NCBI RefSeq assembly: GCF_009687885.1 | Contig: NZ_BLAF01000056.1 | Span: 1 to 64,000, forward strand | Length of the DNA: 64,000 bases | Direction of reading: 5' to 3' | DNA from: Acrocarpospora pleiomorpha | Lineage (GTDB): Bacteria > Actinomycetota > Actinomycetes > Streptosporangiales > Streptosporangiaceae | Shown: piece after piece, positions 8,700 through 17,250 of the stretch | How the letters are laid out: the number at the start of each line of letters is the position of its first letter | Numbering within the stretch: position 1 is the first letter of the stretch | Notes under the pieces: generated by a model | What the model saw: the letters and a program-made list of their open reading frames with translations, nothing else | Databases searched by the model: none | Told to the model about the DNA's origin: nothing | Made by a program: the position numbers and the translations under genes

Positions 8700-9001
8700 C
8701 CGGCCTGCAGAGCGAGCGCACCCGGCTGGCCTGGGTGCGCACCGCGGCCGCGCTGGCCACCATCGGCCTGGGCGCGGGCGGCTCGGCCCTCCGGCACGGG
8801 GCGGACCCTTTGACCGGAGCCTTCTTCCTGCTGGCCGCGCTGGCCGGAGCGGTCCTGCTGGCCAGGACCGGCCTGCGTTTCTCTCGCGTCCAGCGGGCCC
8901 TGCGGGATGGCCTGCCACTGGACGACACCTTCGACGCGCTCCTCGCCTGGGCGGGCACCCTGGCCGTCATCGCCGGATCGCTTGTTTTCCTTCTTTTCTG
9001 A
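8696..9001 (+). CDS. Second DUF202-family membrane protein
   Basis: 101 residues. It starts with LQSERTRLAWVRTAAALA, a shortened form of the DUF202 signature, and has three hydrophobic segments. The ATG overlaps the TGA of the preceding DUF202 gene by four bases (ATGA). Tandem pairs of a longer and a shorter DUF202 protein are usual in actinomycetes. Function is unknown. Confidence 0.88.
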   Translation: MTGLQSERTRLAWVRTAAALATIGLGAGGSALRHGADPLTGAFFLLAALAGAVLLARTGLRFSRVQRALRDGLPLDDTFDALLAWAGTLAVIAGSLVFLLF

Positions 9002-9062
9002 ATATTTCAGCTGCTGTCCTGCGGCAATACGCCGGAGATGTGGTGGTTCCGCAAGGCGTCGC

Positions 9063-9068
9063 TAGGGT
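9063..9068 (+). promoter_or_regulatory. -10 box of a leaderless promoter (second lipoprotein gene)
   Basis: TAGGGT followed by 8 bp and the ATG at 9077. Confidence 0.45.
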
Positions 9069-9076
9069 GCGGCTTC

Positions 9077-9451
9077 ATGCGAACCCTCCCCTTGATCCTG
9101 CTTTCGGCCATTCTCGCCGCCGGGTGCTCCACGCCGGTGACCGCGCCGCGCGCCGACCTGCCCAAGGAGTGCTCGGAGGTGCCGGTCCTGATCGGCGCGA
9201 AACTGTCGGAGTTCAGCTCGCTCGCGGAGAAGCCCAAAGAGCTGAAGGCCAGCATCGCGGCCGCGGCCACCGAGGTCGAGACGAAGGCCGCGAGCATCCA
9301 GGACACCGCCATCAAGCAGGCCGTCCAGGGCTTCGCCGACGAGCTGAAGAAGATCGAGGTGACCACCCGCAAGTCCGCCGTCGACGCCACCCAGACCGCG
9401 ATCGCGGGCGGCACGGGCACCATGGAGAAGGTCGCGAAGTCCTGCGCCTGA
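9077..9451 (+). CDS. Small secreted lipoprotein (paralogue of the one at 7943)
   Basis: 124 residues starting MRTLPLILLSA; an earlier in-frame ATG at 9038 would add 13 residues that spoil the signal peptide. The lipobox is AAGC at residues ~14-17. The mature part is helical and Lys/Glu/Ala-rich, with one Cys near its start (KEC) and one at the end (KSCA), the same plan as the lipoprotein at 7943. No enzyme motif is visible. A strong hairpin terminator follows the stop. Confidence 0.8.
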   Translation: MRTLPLILLSAILAAGCSTPVTAPRADLPKECSEVPVLIGAKLSEFSSLAEKPKELKASIAAAATEVETKAASIQDTAIKQAVQGFADELKKIEVTTRKSAVDATQTAIAGGTGTMEKVAKSCA

Positions 9452-9462
9452 CCACCAAAGCA

Positions 9463-9489
9463 AAACGCCCGGGCTGGGCCCGGGCGTTT
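9463..9489. terminator. Bidirectional hairpin terminator
   Basis: Perfect 12-bp stem AAACGCCCGGGC / GCCCGGGCGTTT with a 3-nt loop. A-tract and T-tract flanks let it serve both the lipoprotein gene and the convergent transglycosylase gene. Confidence 0.85.
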
Positions 9490-9523
9490 CACCGAAGAGG
9501 GACCCCTTCCCCTGGGTTCTCTT

Positions 9524-10021
9524 CTAGTACCAATTGTGCGACCTAAAGTGCCCCCACGCACCACATGGTGAGCCATATCGGCCCTTGATGTATCTCAGGC
9601 CCCAGCGGATCTGGGTCGCCGGGTTGAATCGCCAGTCCCAGGCCACCAGGCCCATCTTGTGGCCGGGTAGTGCCTGCGGGATGCCGTACGCGCCTGACGA
9701 GCGGTTGTAGGCGCGGTGGTTCCAGTTGCTCTCCCGGGTCCACAGGCTGTCCAGGCAGCGGAACTGGAGAGGTGACCAGCGCCGCCGGCTGACCAGTCGT
9801 GACGCGTAGACCTTGACTTCGCTGCTACGGATCTCGCGGGCCGGGCGGCGGATCTGCTTGGCGGTGGTCCGCCAGGTGCCGTAGTGAACCTGCGACTCGC
9901 CGTTCTGCCGCGCTCCGATCAGCTCGGGTTCGCTCTCGGCAAGCGCCGGAGTCGAACCTAGAGCCGCGATCGTGAGCACGGCCGCGACGGTGGTGCTGCG
10001 CATGGCGCGCTGTCTGTCCAT
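9524..10021 (-). CDS. Secreted transglycosylase-like (SLT-fold) protein
   Basis: 165 residues starting at the ATG at 10021, which has a strong SD (GAAGGGAG). A signal peptide ends at about ALA-ES (residue ~29). The C-terminal ~90 residues resemble soluble lytic transglycosylase domains of actinomycetes: TRESNW with the likely catalytic Glu, then AYNRSSGAYGIPQALPG, and an ATQIRWGLRYI helix. It would cleave peptidoglycan glycan strands outside the cell. A folded leader of about 185 nt precedes it. A c-di-AMP switch often controls such genes in actinobacteria. Confidence 0.85.
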   Translation of the reverse strand: MDRQRAMRSTTVAAVLTIAALGSTPALAESEPELIGARQNGESQVHYGTWRTTAKQIRRPAREIRSSEVKVYASRLVSRRRWSPLQFRCLDSLWTRESNWNHRAYNRSSGAYGIPQALPGHKMGLVAWDWRFNPATQIRWGLRYIKGRYGSPCGAWGHFRSHNWY

Positions 10022-10218
10022 AACGCTCCCTTCTCCGGGTCGCGTGCGGAGACGGGCGCGTGAACGCGCCCGTGCGCGGTCCCGCCCATGGCGTGGGCGT
10101 GGCCGTCCGCTCGGCCATGGGCCGGATTTCCCTGGGGCAATCCGGCGGCTCCGCGACGGGTCCTTAGCGCGGATTGAAGTACGCCGACCCGGCCTCCCGC
10201 GCCGACTACGACACGCTA
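10022..10218 (-). promoter_or_regulatory. Structured 5' leader of the transglycosylase gene, possible riboswitch
   Basis: A TAGCGT -10 box lies at 10218-10213 (minus strand), giving a leader of ~185 nt. It contains three perfect stems in a row: 10121-10128 with 10139-10146 (8 bp), 10085-10092 with 10114-10121 (8 bp, abutting the first) and 10052-10060 with 10065-10073 (9 bp, TGAA loop on the plus strand) just before the SD. This layout is what a riboswitch or attenuator would show. I could not match the full ydaO (c-di-AMP) consensus by eye. Confidence 0.45.
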
Positions 10219-10400
10219 CGGCGAGGTATTTGCCGATCACGCACCGAACACGGCACGTCTCGCGAGGCTGACCTGACCGGGCCCGAAGACGATCAAGGCG
10301 TGGGCTGCCCAGAAGATGGCCCGCGCGTGGGGTTTGAGATCGGAGCCCGGTGATGCGCGCGGGACACGCCTCCGAAGCGGAGGCGGAATCATGTTCTAGG
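10219..10400. other. Intergenic stretch between divergent transglycosylase and peroxidase genes
   Basis: Apart from the promoter elements at its edges I see no gene or clear repeat here. GCCTCCGAAGCGGAGGC at 10368-10384 is a short inverted repeat 17 bp before the peroxidase -10 box. Confidence 0.4.
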
Positions 10401-10406
10401 TAAAGT
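10401..10406 (+). promoter_or_regulatory. -10 box of a leaderless promoter (glutathione peroxidase gene)
   Basis: TAAAGT followed by 7 bp and the ATG at 10414. Confidence 0.5.
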
Positions 10407-10413
10407 CGGGCAT

Positions 10414-10881
10414 ATGAGCATCCTTGACATCCCAGTGACCACTCTGGCCGGCGCCCCCACCACCCTCGGCGAGCTGCTCGGCGGCAAGTCCGCCCTGGTC
10501 GTCAACGTCGCCTCCCGCTGCGGCCTCACCCCCCAGTACGGCGGCCTGGTCCAGCTCCAGGACACCTACGGCGAGCGCGGCTTCACCGTCGTCGGCGTGC
10601 CCTGCAACCAGTTCATGGGCCAGGAGCCCGGATCGGCGGAGGAGATCCAGGAGTTCTGCTCCACCACCTACGGCGTCGACTTCCCGCTGCTGGAGAAGAC
10701 CGACGTCAACGGCGACACCCGGCACCCGCTCTACCGCGAGTTGATCGGCGACGGCGGCGACATCCAGTGGAACTTCGAGAAGTTCCTGGTGAGCGCCGAT
10801 GGCGAGGTTGTGGGCCGGTTCGCGCCGAAGGTCCAGCCGGACGACCCCACGCTGGTCTCCAGCCTGGAGAAGATGCTCTGA
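10414..10881 (+). CDS. Glutathione peroxidase family protein (thiol peroxidase)
   Basis: 155 residues, a complete single-domain Gpx. The peroxidatic Cys36 sits in VASRCGLTPQY. A second Cys64 lies in GVPCNQFMGQEPG, which also gives the conserved Asn-Gln-Phe, and the Trp119-Asn120 pair occurs in WNFEKFLV. Actinomycetes use mycothiol or thioredoxin rather than glutathione, so it is probably a thioredoxin-type peroxidase that reduces H2O2 or organic hydroperoxides in the cytoplasm. The start is leaderless. It is a single gene. Confidence 0.93.
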   Translation: MSILDIPVTTLAGAPTTLGELLGGKSALVVNVASRCGLTPQYGGLVQLQDTYGERGFTVVGVPCNQFMGQEPGSAEEIQEFCSTTYGVDFPLLEKTDVNGDTRHPLYRELIGDGGDIQWNFEKFLVSADGEVVGRFAPKVQPDDPTLVSSLEKML

Positions 10882-11012
10882 TCTTGGTCAACAAAGAGTG
10901 ATCATTCTCTGAAGTGAGCGCGTCCACGCCGATTCACGCACCGCTCTCATCGTGGAATGGGGCCATGTGACCCGAATGCGGGGCTCAGCACATCTGGCGC
11001 CGGGGAGTCGGA

Positions 11013-12086
11013 ATGGCCGCACAACGTAAGTTCACTCTTCTGCTGGGGGCGGCCGTCGGCGTCGCTCTCAGCGGACTGTCCCTTAACGCCACCGCGATCG
11101 CGGCGGCACCACCTACTAACGGGTATCTGGCGGCGGCGATCGCTCAGCCGTACCCACCCCAACCTCCCACGTTCGAACAGGGCTACGCGGACGGCTACGC
11201 CGCCGGCTTCACCATCGGCTGGCTGGCCGGCCGGGCGGCCGCGGCTGCCAACGCGACGGGGACCGGGGCCAACGCGGCTCCGATCATCCCACCCGGCGCG
11301 CTGGCGTACGCCGCCGGCTTCCGGGCGGGCTTCCTGGCGGGCTACGAGCAGGGCTACGAGGACGGCGAGGAGGCCGACCCGCCGGTGGTGACGGCGACCC
11401 CGTGCGTCACCAAGCTCGTTCACCACTGCCACCACCACCACAAGAAGCACGGCGACAACGACAACGACAACGACAACGAGAACGAGATCGAGAACGACAA
11501 CAAGAATCGGGACAACGTCGACATCCGCGTGGACAATGATCAGCACCAGGACAACGATCAGCGCCAGTCCGTCGATCAGCGTGTGAACGATCGTAAGCGC
11601 GGGCATTTCGATCGGCGCCATAACTTCGATCGGCGCCATAACAACGTGATTCGCGGGGCCAACGTGTTCCACGCGGACAGCAGAGATCAGCTCGATCACA
11701 GCGAACGGGCCGATCACATCCTGCTGGATGGCGGCGACCACGGTGATAAGGATGGCCGCGGTCGCCATGGTCATCACGACGGCGGACACTGGGGTCGCGA
11801 TGACGGGGATCACGGGCACCAGTGGTCGCGTAACGACATCCATGAGTTCGGCAACCTCATGGACGCCGGCGACTTCGCCGACCCCGGGGATGTCAGCGGG
11901 TACGGCCCGCCCCGCGGGCGCATGGTCTCCGGTGGCGGCGGTGGGGGCGGCGCCGCAGCGGCTCAGCTGCCGTGGACCGGAGCGCCGATCGGCGCTGTGG
12001 CCGCGGTCGGCGGGGGCCTGCTCGCCGCCGGCGTGACCGGAACCCTGATCGCGGTGCGTCGCCGCCGCGCGAGCGCCGCCGAGTAA
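11013..12086 (+). CDS. LPWTG-anchored surface protein, Asp/Asn/His-rich
   Basis: 357 residues with SD GGGGAG. A signal peptide covers ~1-31. Two blocks (around 55-75 and 94-120) have Gly every fourth residue with aromatic partners (GYADGYAAGF, AGFRAGFLAGY). A Cys pair flanks a His run (VHHCHHHHKKH), followed by a long Asp/Asn/Glu tract and then Arg/His/Asp-rich repeats (FDRRHNFDRRHNN). Gly8 and the sorting signal LPWTG (319-323) come next, with a hydrophobic segment and an RRRR tail. It should be attached to peptidoglycan by a sortase. The acidic/His tracts suggest metal binding, which is inference. DUF4012 gene follows after 5 bp. Confidence 0.78.
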   Translation: MAAQRKFTLLLGAAVGVALSGLSLNATAIAAAPPTNGYLAAAIAQPYPPQPPTFEQGYADGYAAGFTIGWLAGRAAAAANATGTGANAAPIIPPGALAYAAGFRAGFLAGYEQGYEDGEEADPPVVTATPCVTKLVHHCHHHHKKHGDNDNDNDNENEIENDNKNRDNVDIRVDNDQHQDNDQRQSVDQRVNDRKRGHFDRRHNFDRRHNNVIRGANVFHADSRDQLDHSERADHILLDGGDHGDKDGRGRHGHHDGGHWGRDDGDHGHQWSRNDIHEFGNLMDAGDFADPGDVSGYGPPRGRMVSGGGGGGGAAAAQLPWTGAPIGAVAAVGGGLLAAGVTGTLIAVRRRRASAAE

Positions 12087-12091
12087 TCAGA

Positions 12092-13900
12092 GTGAACAAA
12101 CGCCGCCTGCTGGCGGGCCTCGCGCTCATCGGCGCGCTGCCCGCCATGGCCGCCGGGTGGTCGGCCTACCTGGGCCTGACCACCTGGCACCACCTGAGCG
12201 CGACCCGATCAGCCCTGGCCGAGGCGCATGACGATCTTTCGTCGGCGTTGTCGTCCGCCCGGTCGCGCGCCGGGCGGACGGGGACGCAGGAGGCGGGGAA
12301 GCCGCTGCTGGACTCCCTGCCGGACTTCGCGAAGGCGCTGTCGGAGGCTCGGGAGCACGCGGCGGCGGCCCGGCGGGTCACCGGGGGAGCGGACTGGGAT
12401 CTGCTCTCCCGGCTGCCCGTCATGGGCGAGGAGGCGGCGGTCGTCCGGGGGATCGCGCGGGCGGCGGACGAGCTGACCGCCGCGCTCGACGAGCTGCAGA
12501 AGGTCGCCGTCGCCTTGCGCGGCTCGGTCTCCGGCGTTCCCGGCCTGACCGGGCTGCTGGCGAAGCTGGCCGGAACCGACGTCGCGGACGCGGTGCAGCG
12601 GGCGCGAGTCCGGCTGCTGCTGGCTCGCGGCGAGCTGACCCGCGTGCCGGAGAGCACGGGGGTCGACGCGATCGACGCCGCGCGGGCCAACGCGATCAAG
12701 GAGATCGACCGGCTGCGCGGCTGGGTGGACAAGGCGGCGCAGCTCGTCGCGCTGCCCGCGCTGTTCGGCCGGGACAAGCCCAGCCGCTACTTCCTCGCGT
12801 TCCAGACCAACGCCGAGGCCCGGGGCACGGGCGGTCTGGTGGGCGCGTTCGGCATCCTCTCCGCCGGCGGCGGGAGTTTCGCGATCAATAACCTGGCCGC
12901 GAACAACGGGCTCAGGAACGCCACCACGCCCGTGGTCGATCACGGGCCCGCGTATGTCGCGCGTTACGGCCCGAGCGCGACGGAACTGCTGTCCAATTCC
13001 AACCTCTCACCCCATTTCCCGTACGCGGCGGAGACGTGGACCCGGCTCTGGCAACGGCAGACCGGCACCCGCCTGGACGGCGCCATCGCGACCGATCCGG
13101 TCGGCCTGGCCCGGATGTTGTCCGTGGTCGGACCGGTCACGCTGCCCGGCGGGGAGCAGGTCACGGCCGCCAACGTGGTCGATCTCACCGAGCGCGCGGC
13201 CTACGCCCGCTACCAGGATCCGATCGAGCGCAAACGTTTCCTCGTCACGATCGCGCGGTCGGTCGGCGACGCGCTGACCCGGCTGCCCGGGCTCGAGGCC
13301 CTGCCGGTCTTCTTCCAGCTCGTGGAGGAGGGCCGCCTGCGGATCTGGAGCCGTCACGACCGCGACCAGGCACTGATCGCCACCACCCTCCTGGGCGGGA
13401 CGCTGCCCACCGCGCGCGGTCCGTACGCGGGTCTGGTGGTCAACAATTCCGGTGGCACCAAGCTCGACTACTACCTCGACCGCGAGCTCGACTACGACCT
13501 CGGTCCCCGGGAGGGCGACTGGCGCACCAGCCGGATCCGCATCCGGCTGACCAACGACGTGCCCGAAGGCACCCTCCCCAAGTATGTGACGTACCGGATG
13601 GACACCCCGCACGACCAGCCGCCCGTCGGCGCGAACAAGATCTGGTTCTCCCTGTACGCCCCCGTCGGCGCCACCCTCAAAGCCGCCAGGATCAACGGCG
13701 CCACCACCGAGATGATCACCGAGGAGGAGCGGTTCCACCCCGTCTACTCCAAGGTCATCGAACTCGGCCCCCGAAGGACCGCGACCATCGAGCTGGATCT
13801 CCGCGAGCCCCACAGCGCGGCCCGCCCGAACGTCCCGGTCCAGCCGCTGGTGCGCCCCCAGCGCACCACCGTCACCTGCGCGGGCCGCAGCTGCCCCTGA
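12092..13900 (+). CDS. DUF4012 domain-containing membrane-anchored protein
   Basis: 602 residues from GTG at 12092 (MNKRRLLAGLAL). One N-terminal transmembrane helix (~6-28) is followed by an extracellular helical region (~40-220) and the DUF4012 core, recognised by RYFLAFQTNAEARGTGGLVGA and the NSNLSPHFPYAAETW segment. DUF4012 proteins often occur near surface polysaccharide genes and show a remote likeness to LCP proteins; no catalytic role is proven. It follows the LPWTG gene by 5 bp and so is probably cotranscribed. Its 3' end overlaps the convergent lacI-type gene by 29 bp. Confidence 0.85.
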   Translation: MNKRRLLAGLALIGALPAMAAGWSAYLGLTTWHHLSATRSALAEAHDDLSSALSSARSRAGRTGTQEAGKPLLDSLPDFAKALSEAREHAAAARRVTGGADWDLLSRLPVMGEEAAVVRGIARAADELTAALDELQKVAVALRGSVSGVPGLTGLLAKLAGTDVADAVQRARVRLLLARGELTRVPESTGVDAIDAARANAIKEIDRLRGWVDKAAQLVALPALFGRDKPSRYFLAFQTNAEARGTGGLVGAFGILSAGGGSFAINNLAANNGLRNATTPVVDHGPAYVARYGPSATELLSNSNLSPHFPYAAETWTRLWQRQTGTRLDGAIATDPVGLARMLSVVGPVTLPGGEQVTAANVVDLTERAAYARYQDPIERKRFLVTIARSVGDALTRLPGLEALPVFFQLVEEGRLRIWSRHDRDQALIATTLLGGTLPTARGPYAGLVVNNSGGTKLDYYLDRELDYDLGPREGDWRTSRIRIRLTNDVPEGTLPKYVTYRMDTPHDQPPVGANKIWFSLYAPVGATLKAARINGATTEMITEEERFHPVYSKVIELGPRRTATIELDLREPHSAARPNVPVQPLVRPQRTTVTCAGRSCP

Positions 13901-14885
13901 CGATCAGCTGGGTCGGCAGCATGACCGTCTTCGGCCGCCGGCCCTGGCGCATCACCAGCTCCGCCGCCCGATACCCGATGTCCTGCGCGGGCTGCGCCAC
14001 CACGGTCAGCGGCGGCGCGCAGAGCTCGGCCCACGGCACGTCGTCGAACATCACCAGCGACAGATCCCGCGGAATCCGCACGTCCAGCTCCCTGGCCGCC
14101 AGCACGGCCGCCTCGCCGAGCATGTTGTCCCCGGTCAGGACGGCCGTGATGTCGGGTCGCCGCTGGAACAGACCGGACGCCGCCGCGTACGCGGAGTCCC
14201 GGCTCGCCCGCGCCGGCACCACCAGCTCCTCGTCCAGCAACTCGCCCATCGCGGTGCGGAACGCCCGGGTCCGCTGGGTCTGCCCGTGCCGGGCCAGGAA
14301 GCCGATCTTGCGATGGCCGAGCCCGGTCAGGTATTCCACCGCCGTACGCACCCCGGCGCGGTCGTCGGCGAGCACGGCCGGCACCTCGTCCAGCACCCGC
14401 TGCTGCCCGGGCACCGGGTCGCGCCACACCCGCCGGTCGGCGAACACCACGCTCAGCCCCGCCCGGAGCGCGGGCGCCCACATCTCGCCGTCCCCCGACG
14501 GCACCGCGATCACCCGGTCCATGCTCTGCTCCAGCAGCGCCCCGACCAGGTCGGCCTCCTGCTCCGGGTCGTCGCCGGTGACCCCGATGGTGACCGGCTC
14601 GCGGTAGGAGCGGGCGCAGGAGAGTACGCCGTCCGCGAGCCGCGCGTAGAAGTTGTCGGTGATGTCCGGCACCAGCAGCGCGATCCCGCCGCTGCGCTGC
14701 TGCCGCAGGTTCCGCCCGAGCGCGCTCGGCCGGTAGTCCAGCTTGGTGGCCGCGTCCAGCACCCGTTCCCGCGTCTCCGCGCTCGCCGACCCCCCGGACA
14801 GGACCCGCGACACGGTCGCCACCCCGACGCCGGCCAGCTCGGCCACGTCCTTGATCGTCGTACGGCGCTGCGCCGGACTGCTCAT
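13872..14885 (-). CDS. LacI-family transcriptional regulator
   Basis: 337 residues. The N-terminal helix-turn-helix and hinge (TIKDVAELAGVGVATVSRVL, then ALGRNLRQQRS) are typical, followed by a periplasmic-binding-like sugar-sensing domain (IALLVPDITDNFYARL, TAVLTGDNMLGEAAV). A LacI-type palindrome overlaps its own start, and a second lies downstream of the promoter of the divergent ABC ATPase gene. It therefore probably represses both itself and the MsiK-type ATPase until a sugar ligand binds. The last 29 bp overlap the DUF4012 gene. Confidence 0.93.
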   Translation of the reverse strand: MSSPAQRRTTIKDVAELAGVGVATVSRVLSGGSASAETRERVLDAATKLDYRPSALGRNLRQQRSGGIALLVPDITDNFYARLADGVLSCARSYREPVTIGVTGDDPEQEADLVGALLEQSMDRVIAVPSGDGEMWAPALRAGLSVVFADRRVWRDPVPGQQRVLDEVPAVLADDRAGVRTAVEYLTGLGHRKIGFLARHGQTQRTRAFRTAMGELLDEELVVPARASRDSAYAAASGLFQRRPDITAVLTGDNMLGEAAVLAARELDVRIPRDLSLVMFDDVPWAELCAPPLTVVAQPAQDIGYRAAELVMRQGRRPKTVMLPTQLIVRGSCGPRR

Positions 14886-14898
14886 GGAAACGATTCCA
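14885..14898. promoter_or_regulatory. LacI-family operator at the regulator's own start
   Basis: TGGAAACGATTCCA, a near-perfect palindrome with the central CG typical of LacI-family sites. It overlaps the ATG of the regulator gene, pointing to autorepression. Confidence 0.7.
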
Positions 14899-14973
14899 TC
14901 AGAATTCCACAGTTACCGCCAGTCTCAATGCGATAACGGGGATGTCATGACAGGCGGAAACTAGGCGAATCGC

Positions 14974-15002
14974 TTGACAGGGATGTCCGGTTCGGGTGAG
15001 AT
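14974..15002 (+). promoter_or_regulatory. Promoter of the MsiK-like ATPase gene
   Basis: A consensus TTGACA at 14974-14979, 17 bp, then TGAGAT at 14997-15002. The operator at 15006-15019 lies at the expected start of transcription. Confidence 0.55.
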
Positions 15003-15005
15003 GCA

Positions 15006-15019
15006 TGAAAACGTATCCA
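15006..15019. promoter_or_regulatory. Second LacI-family operator, upstream of the ABC ATPase gene
   Basis: TGAAAACGTATCCA matches the first operator at 11 of 14 positions and keeps the central ACG core. It sits just after the -10 box, where a bound repressor would block initiation. Confidence 0.6.
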
Positions 15020-15086
15020 CTTTTCCCCTAGTGGAGACCGGCGGCGGGGGTTCCGTGCCGGTCCTCGGGCAGCGTTAAGGACTGGC

Positions 15087-16310
<1,224 letters not shown>

Positions 16311-16317
16311 GAAACGT

Positions 16318-16346
16318 CCGCCCCCCGCCAGTCCGGCGGGGGGCGG
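16318..16346 (+). terminator. GC-rich hairpin terminator after the ABC ATPase gene
   Basis: Perfect 12-bp stem CCGCCCCCCGCC / GGCGGGGGGCGG with a 5-nt loop, 7 bp after the stop codon. There is no T-tract, as is common in actinomycetes. Confidence 0.75.
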
Positions 16347-16445
16347 CCACCAACCCAGCTCCACCTCAGAACGAACCCTCGCCGTCTCCCCCCTCCGACG
16401 GCGAGGGTTCTGTGTTTCGGTGAGCCCTCCCGCCAAGCGCTCACT

Positions 16446-16512
16446 GTGGTTCTCCCACCCACCCTCCCTTTGATTCGTTCCGGGCTCCGCCCGGCCCCGC
16501 CGACACCGTGGC
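16446..16512. repeat. Dispersed repeat, copy A (G4-forming strand is minus)
   Basis: Starts GTGGTTCTCCCACCCACCC, then CCTTTGAT, a GGGCTCCGCCC hairpin and CACCGTGGCC. The minus strand reads GGGAGGGTGGGTGGG, a four-run quadruplex motif with one-base loops. It matches copy B beside it and copy C at 40779-40850 (opposite orientation). Confidence 0.75.
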
Positions 16513-16540
16513 CGCCCGAACAAAACGACAGCCAATCCGG

Positions 16541-16602
16541 GGTTGTCCCACCCACCCGTTTGTTCTCTCCGGGCTCCGCCCGCTCCCGCCATCACCGTGG
16601 CC
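16541..16602. repeat. Dispersed repeat, copy B
   Basis: GGTTGTCCCACCCACCC, a TTTGTTCTC stretch, the GGGCTCCGCCC hairpin and CACCGTGGCC, in the same order as copy A 95 bp earlier. Only three G-runs remain on the minus strand. The rest of 16347-16674 shows no gene. Confidence 0.65.
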
Positions 16603-16662
16603 ATCCACGCACTGTCGATCAAGTTTCTGCCAAACCTCGGAAGACGATCCACGCCCCCCGTT

Positions 16663-16668
16663 TAACCT
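16663..16668 (+). promoter_or_regulatory. -10 box of a leaderless promoter (phosphatase gene)
   Basis: TAACCT followed by 6 bp and the ATG at 16675. Confidence 0.5.
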
Positions 16669-16674
16669 CGTCGG

Positions 16675-17250
16675 ATGGGGTTCCGGGTGTTGTTCGTTTG
16701 TACGGGGAATATCTGCCGCTCGCCGATCGCGGAGTGCCTGACCAGGGCCGCGCTGGCGGCGGTCTCGGGGGTTGAGGTGGGGAGCGCCGGGACGCGTACG
16801 GTGGCGGGGGTGCCGATCAGTGCGGGTGCCCGCGAGGTGCTTCGGCGGATGGGCGCGGAGGTGGGCGAGTTCGTGTCCCGCCCGCTGGAATCCGAGATGG
16901 TGGTCGAGGCCGATCTGGTGCTGACGGCGACCCGGCGGCATCGGGCCGAGGTGGTGACCAGGGTGCCGGCGTCGGTCGGCCGGGTGTTCACGATCGCGGA
17001 GTTCGGCGCCCTGGTCCGGGCGGTCCCGGAGGGCCTGGTGATGCGCTTCCTGGAGGCGGAGGAGCGGGGGAGGGCGCTGCTGGCCGAGGCGGCGGCGCGG
17101 CGGGGGATGGTCCGAGTGGTGGAACCTGACGTGGTCGATCCGATCGGCCGGTCGGGGCGCGTCTATCGCGCGGTGGGGCGGCGCATCGCCGCCGAGCTCT
17201 CCGTGCCGCTGCGCCTGCTGGCCGGCGGCACGGAGAGCGCGAGCAACTAG
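16675..17250 (+). CDS. Low-molecular-weight protein-tyrosine phosphatase
   Basis: 191 residues. The P-loop CTGNICR (Cys9 to Arg15, C-x5-R) is at the N-terminus, followed by SPIAE, and the general-acid loop is VVDPIG (Asp155-Pro156). It is somewhat longer than the ~150-residue family norm, with extra helix between ~110 and 145. It is convergent with a BY-kinase gene at the edge of the polysaccharide locus, which points to a role in dephosphorylating that kinase, like Wzb with Wzc. Its stop shares CTAG with the kinase stop. Confidence 0.88.
   Translation: MGFRVLFVCTGNICRSPIAECLTRAALAAVSGVEVGSAGTRTVAGVPISAGAREVLRRMGAEVGEFVSRPLESEMVVEADLVLTATRRHRAEVVTRVPASVGRVFTIAEFGALVRAVPEGLVMRFLEAEERGRALLAEAAARRGMVRVVEPDVVDPIGRSGRVYRAVGRRIAAELSVPLRLLAGGTESASN

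Noticed and set aside
10022-10218. Firm assignment as a c-di-AMP (ydaO) riboswitch
   Set aside because: The stems are real but conserved core sequences of that class could not be matched by eye, so it is kept only as a possibility.
11013-11050. A separate start for the LPWTG gene further upstream
   Set aside because: The ATG at 11013 already has a good SD and a complete signal peptide directly follows.
16347-16445. A gene between the terminator and the dispersed repeats
   Set aside because: No frame with start, SD and conserved content was found.
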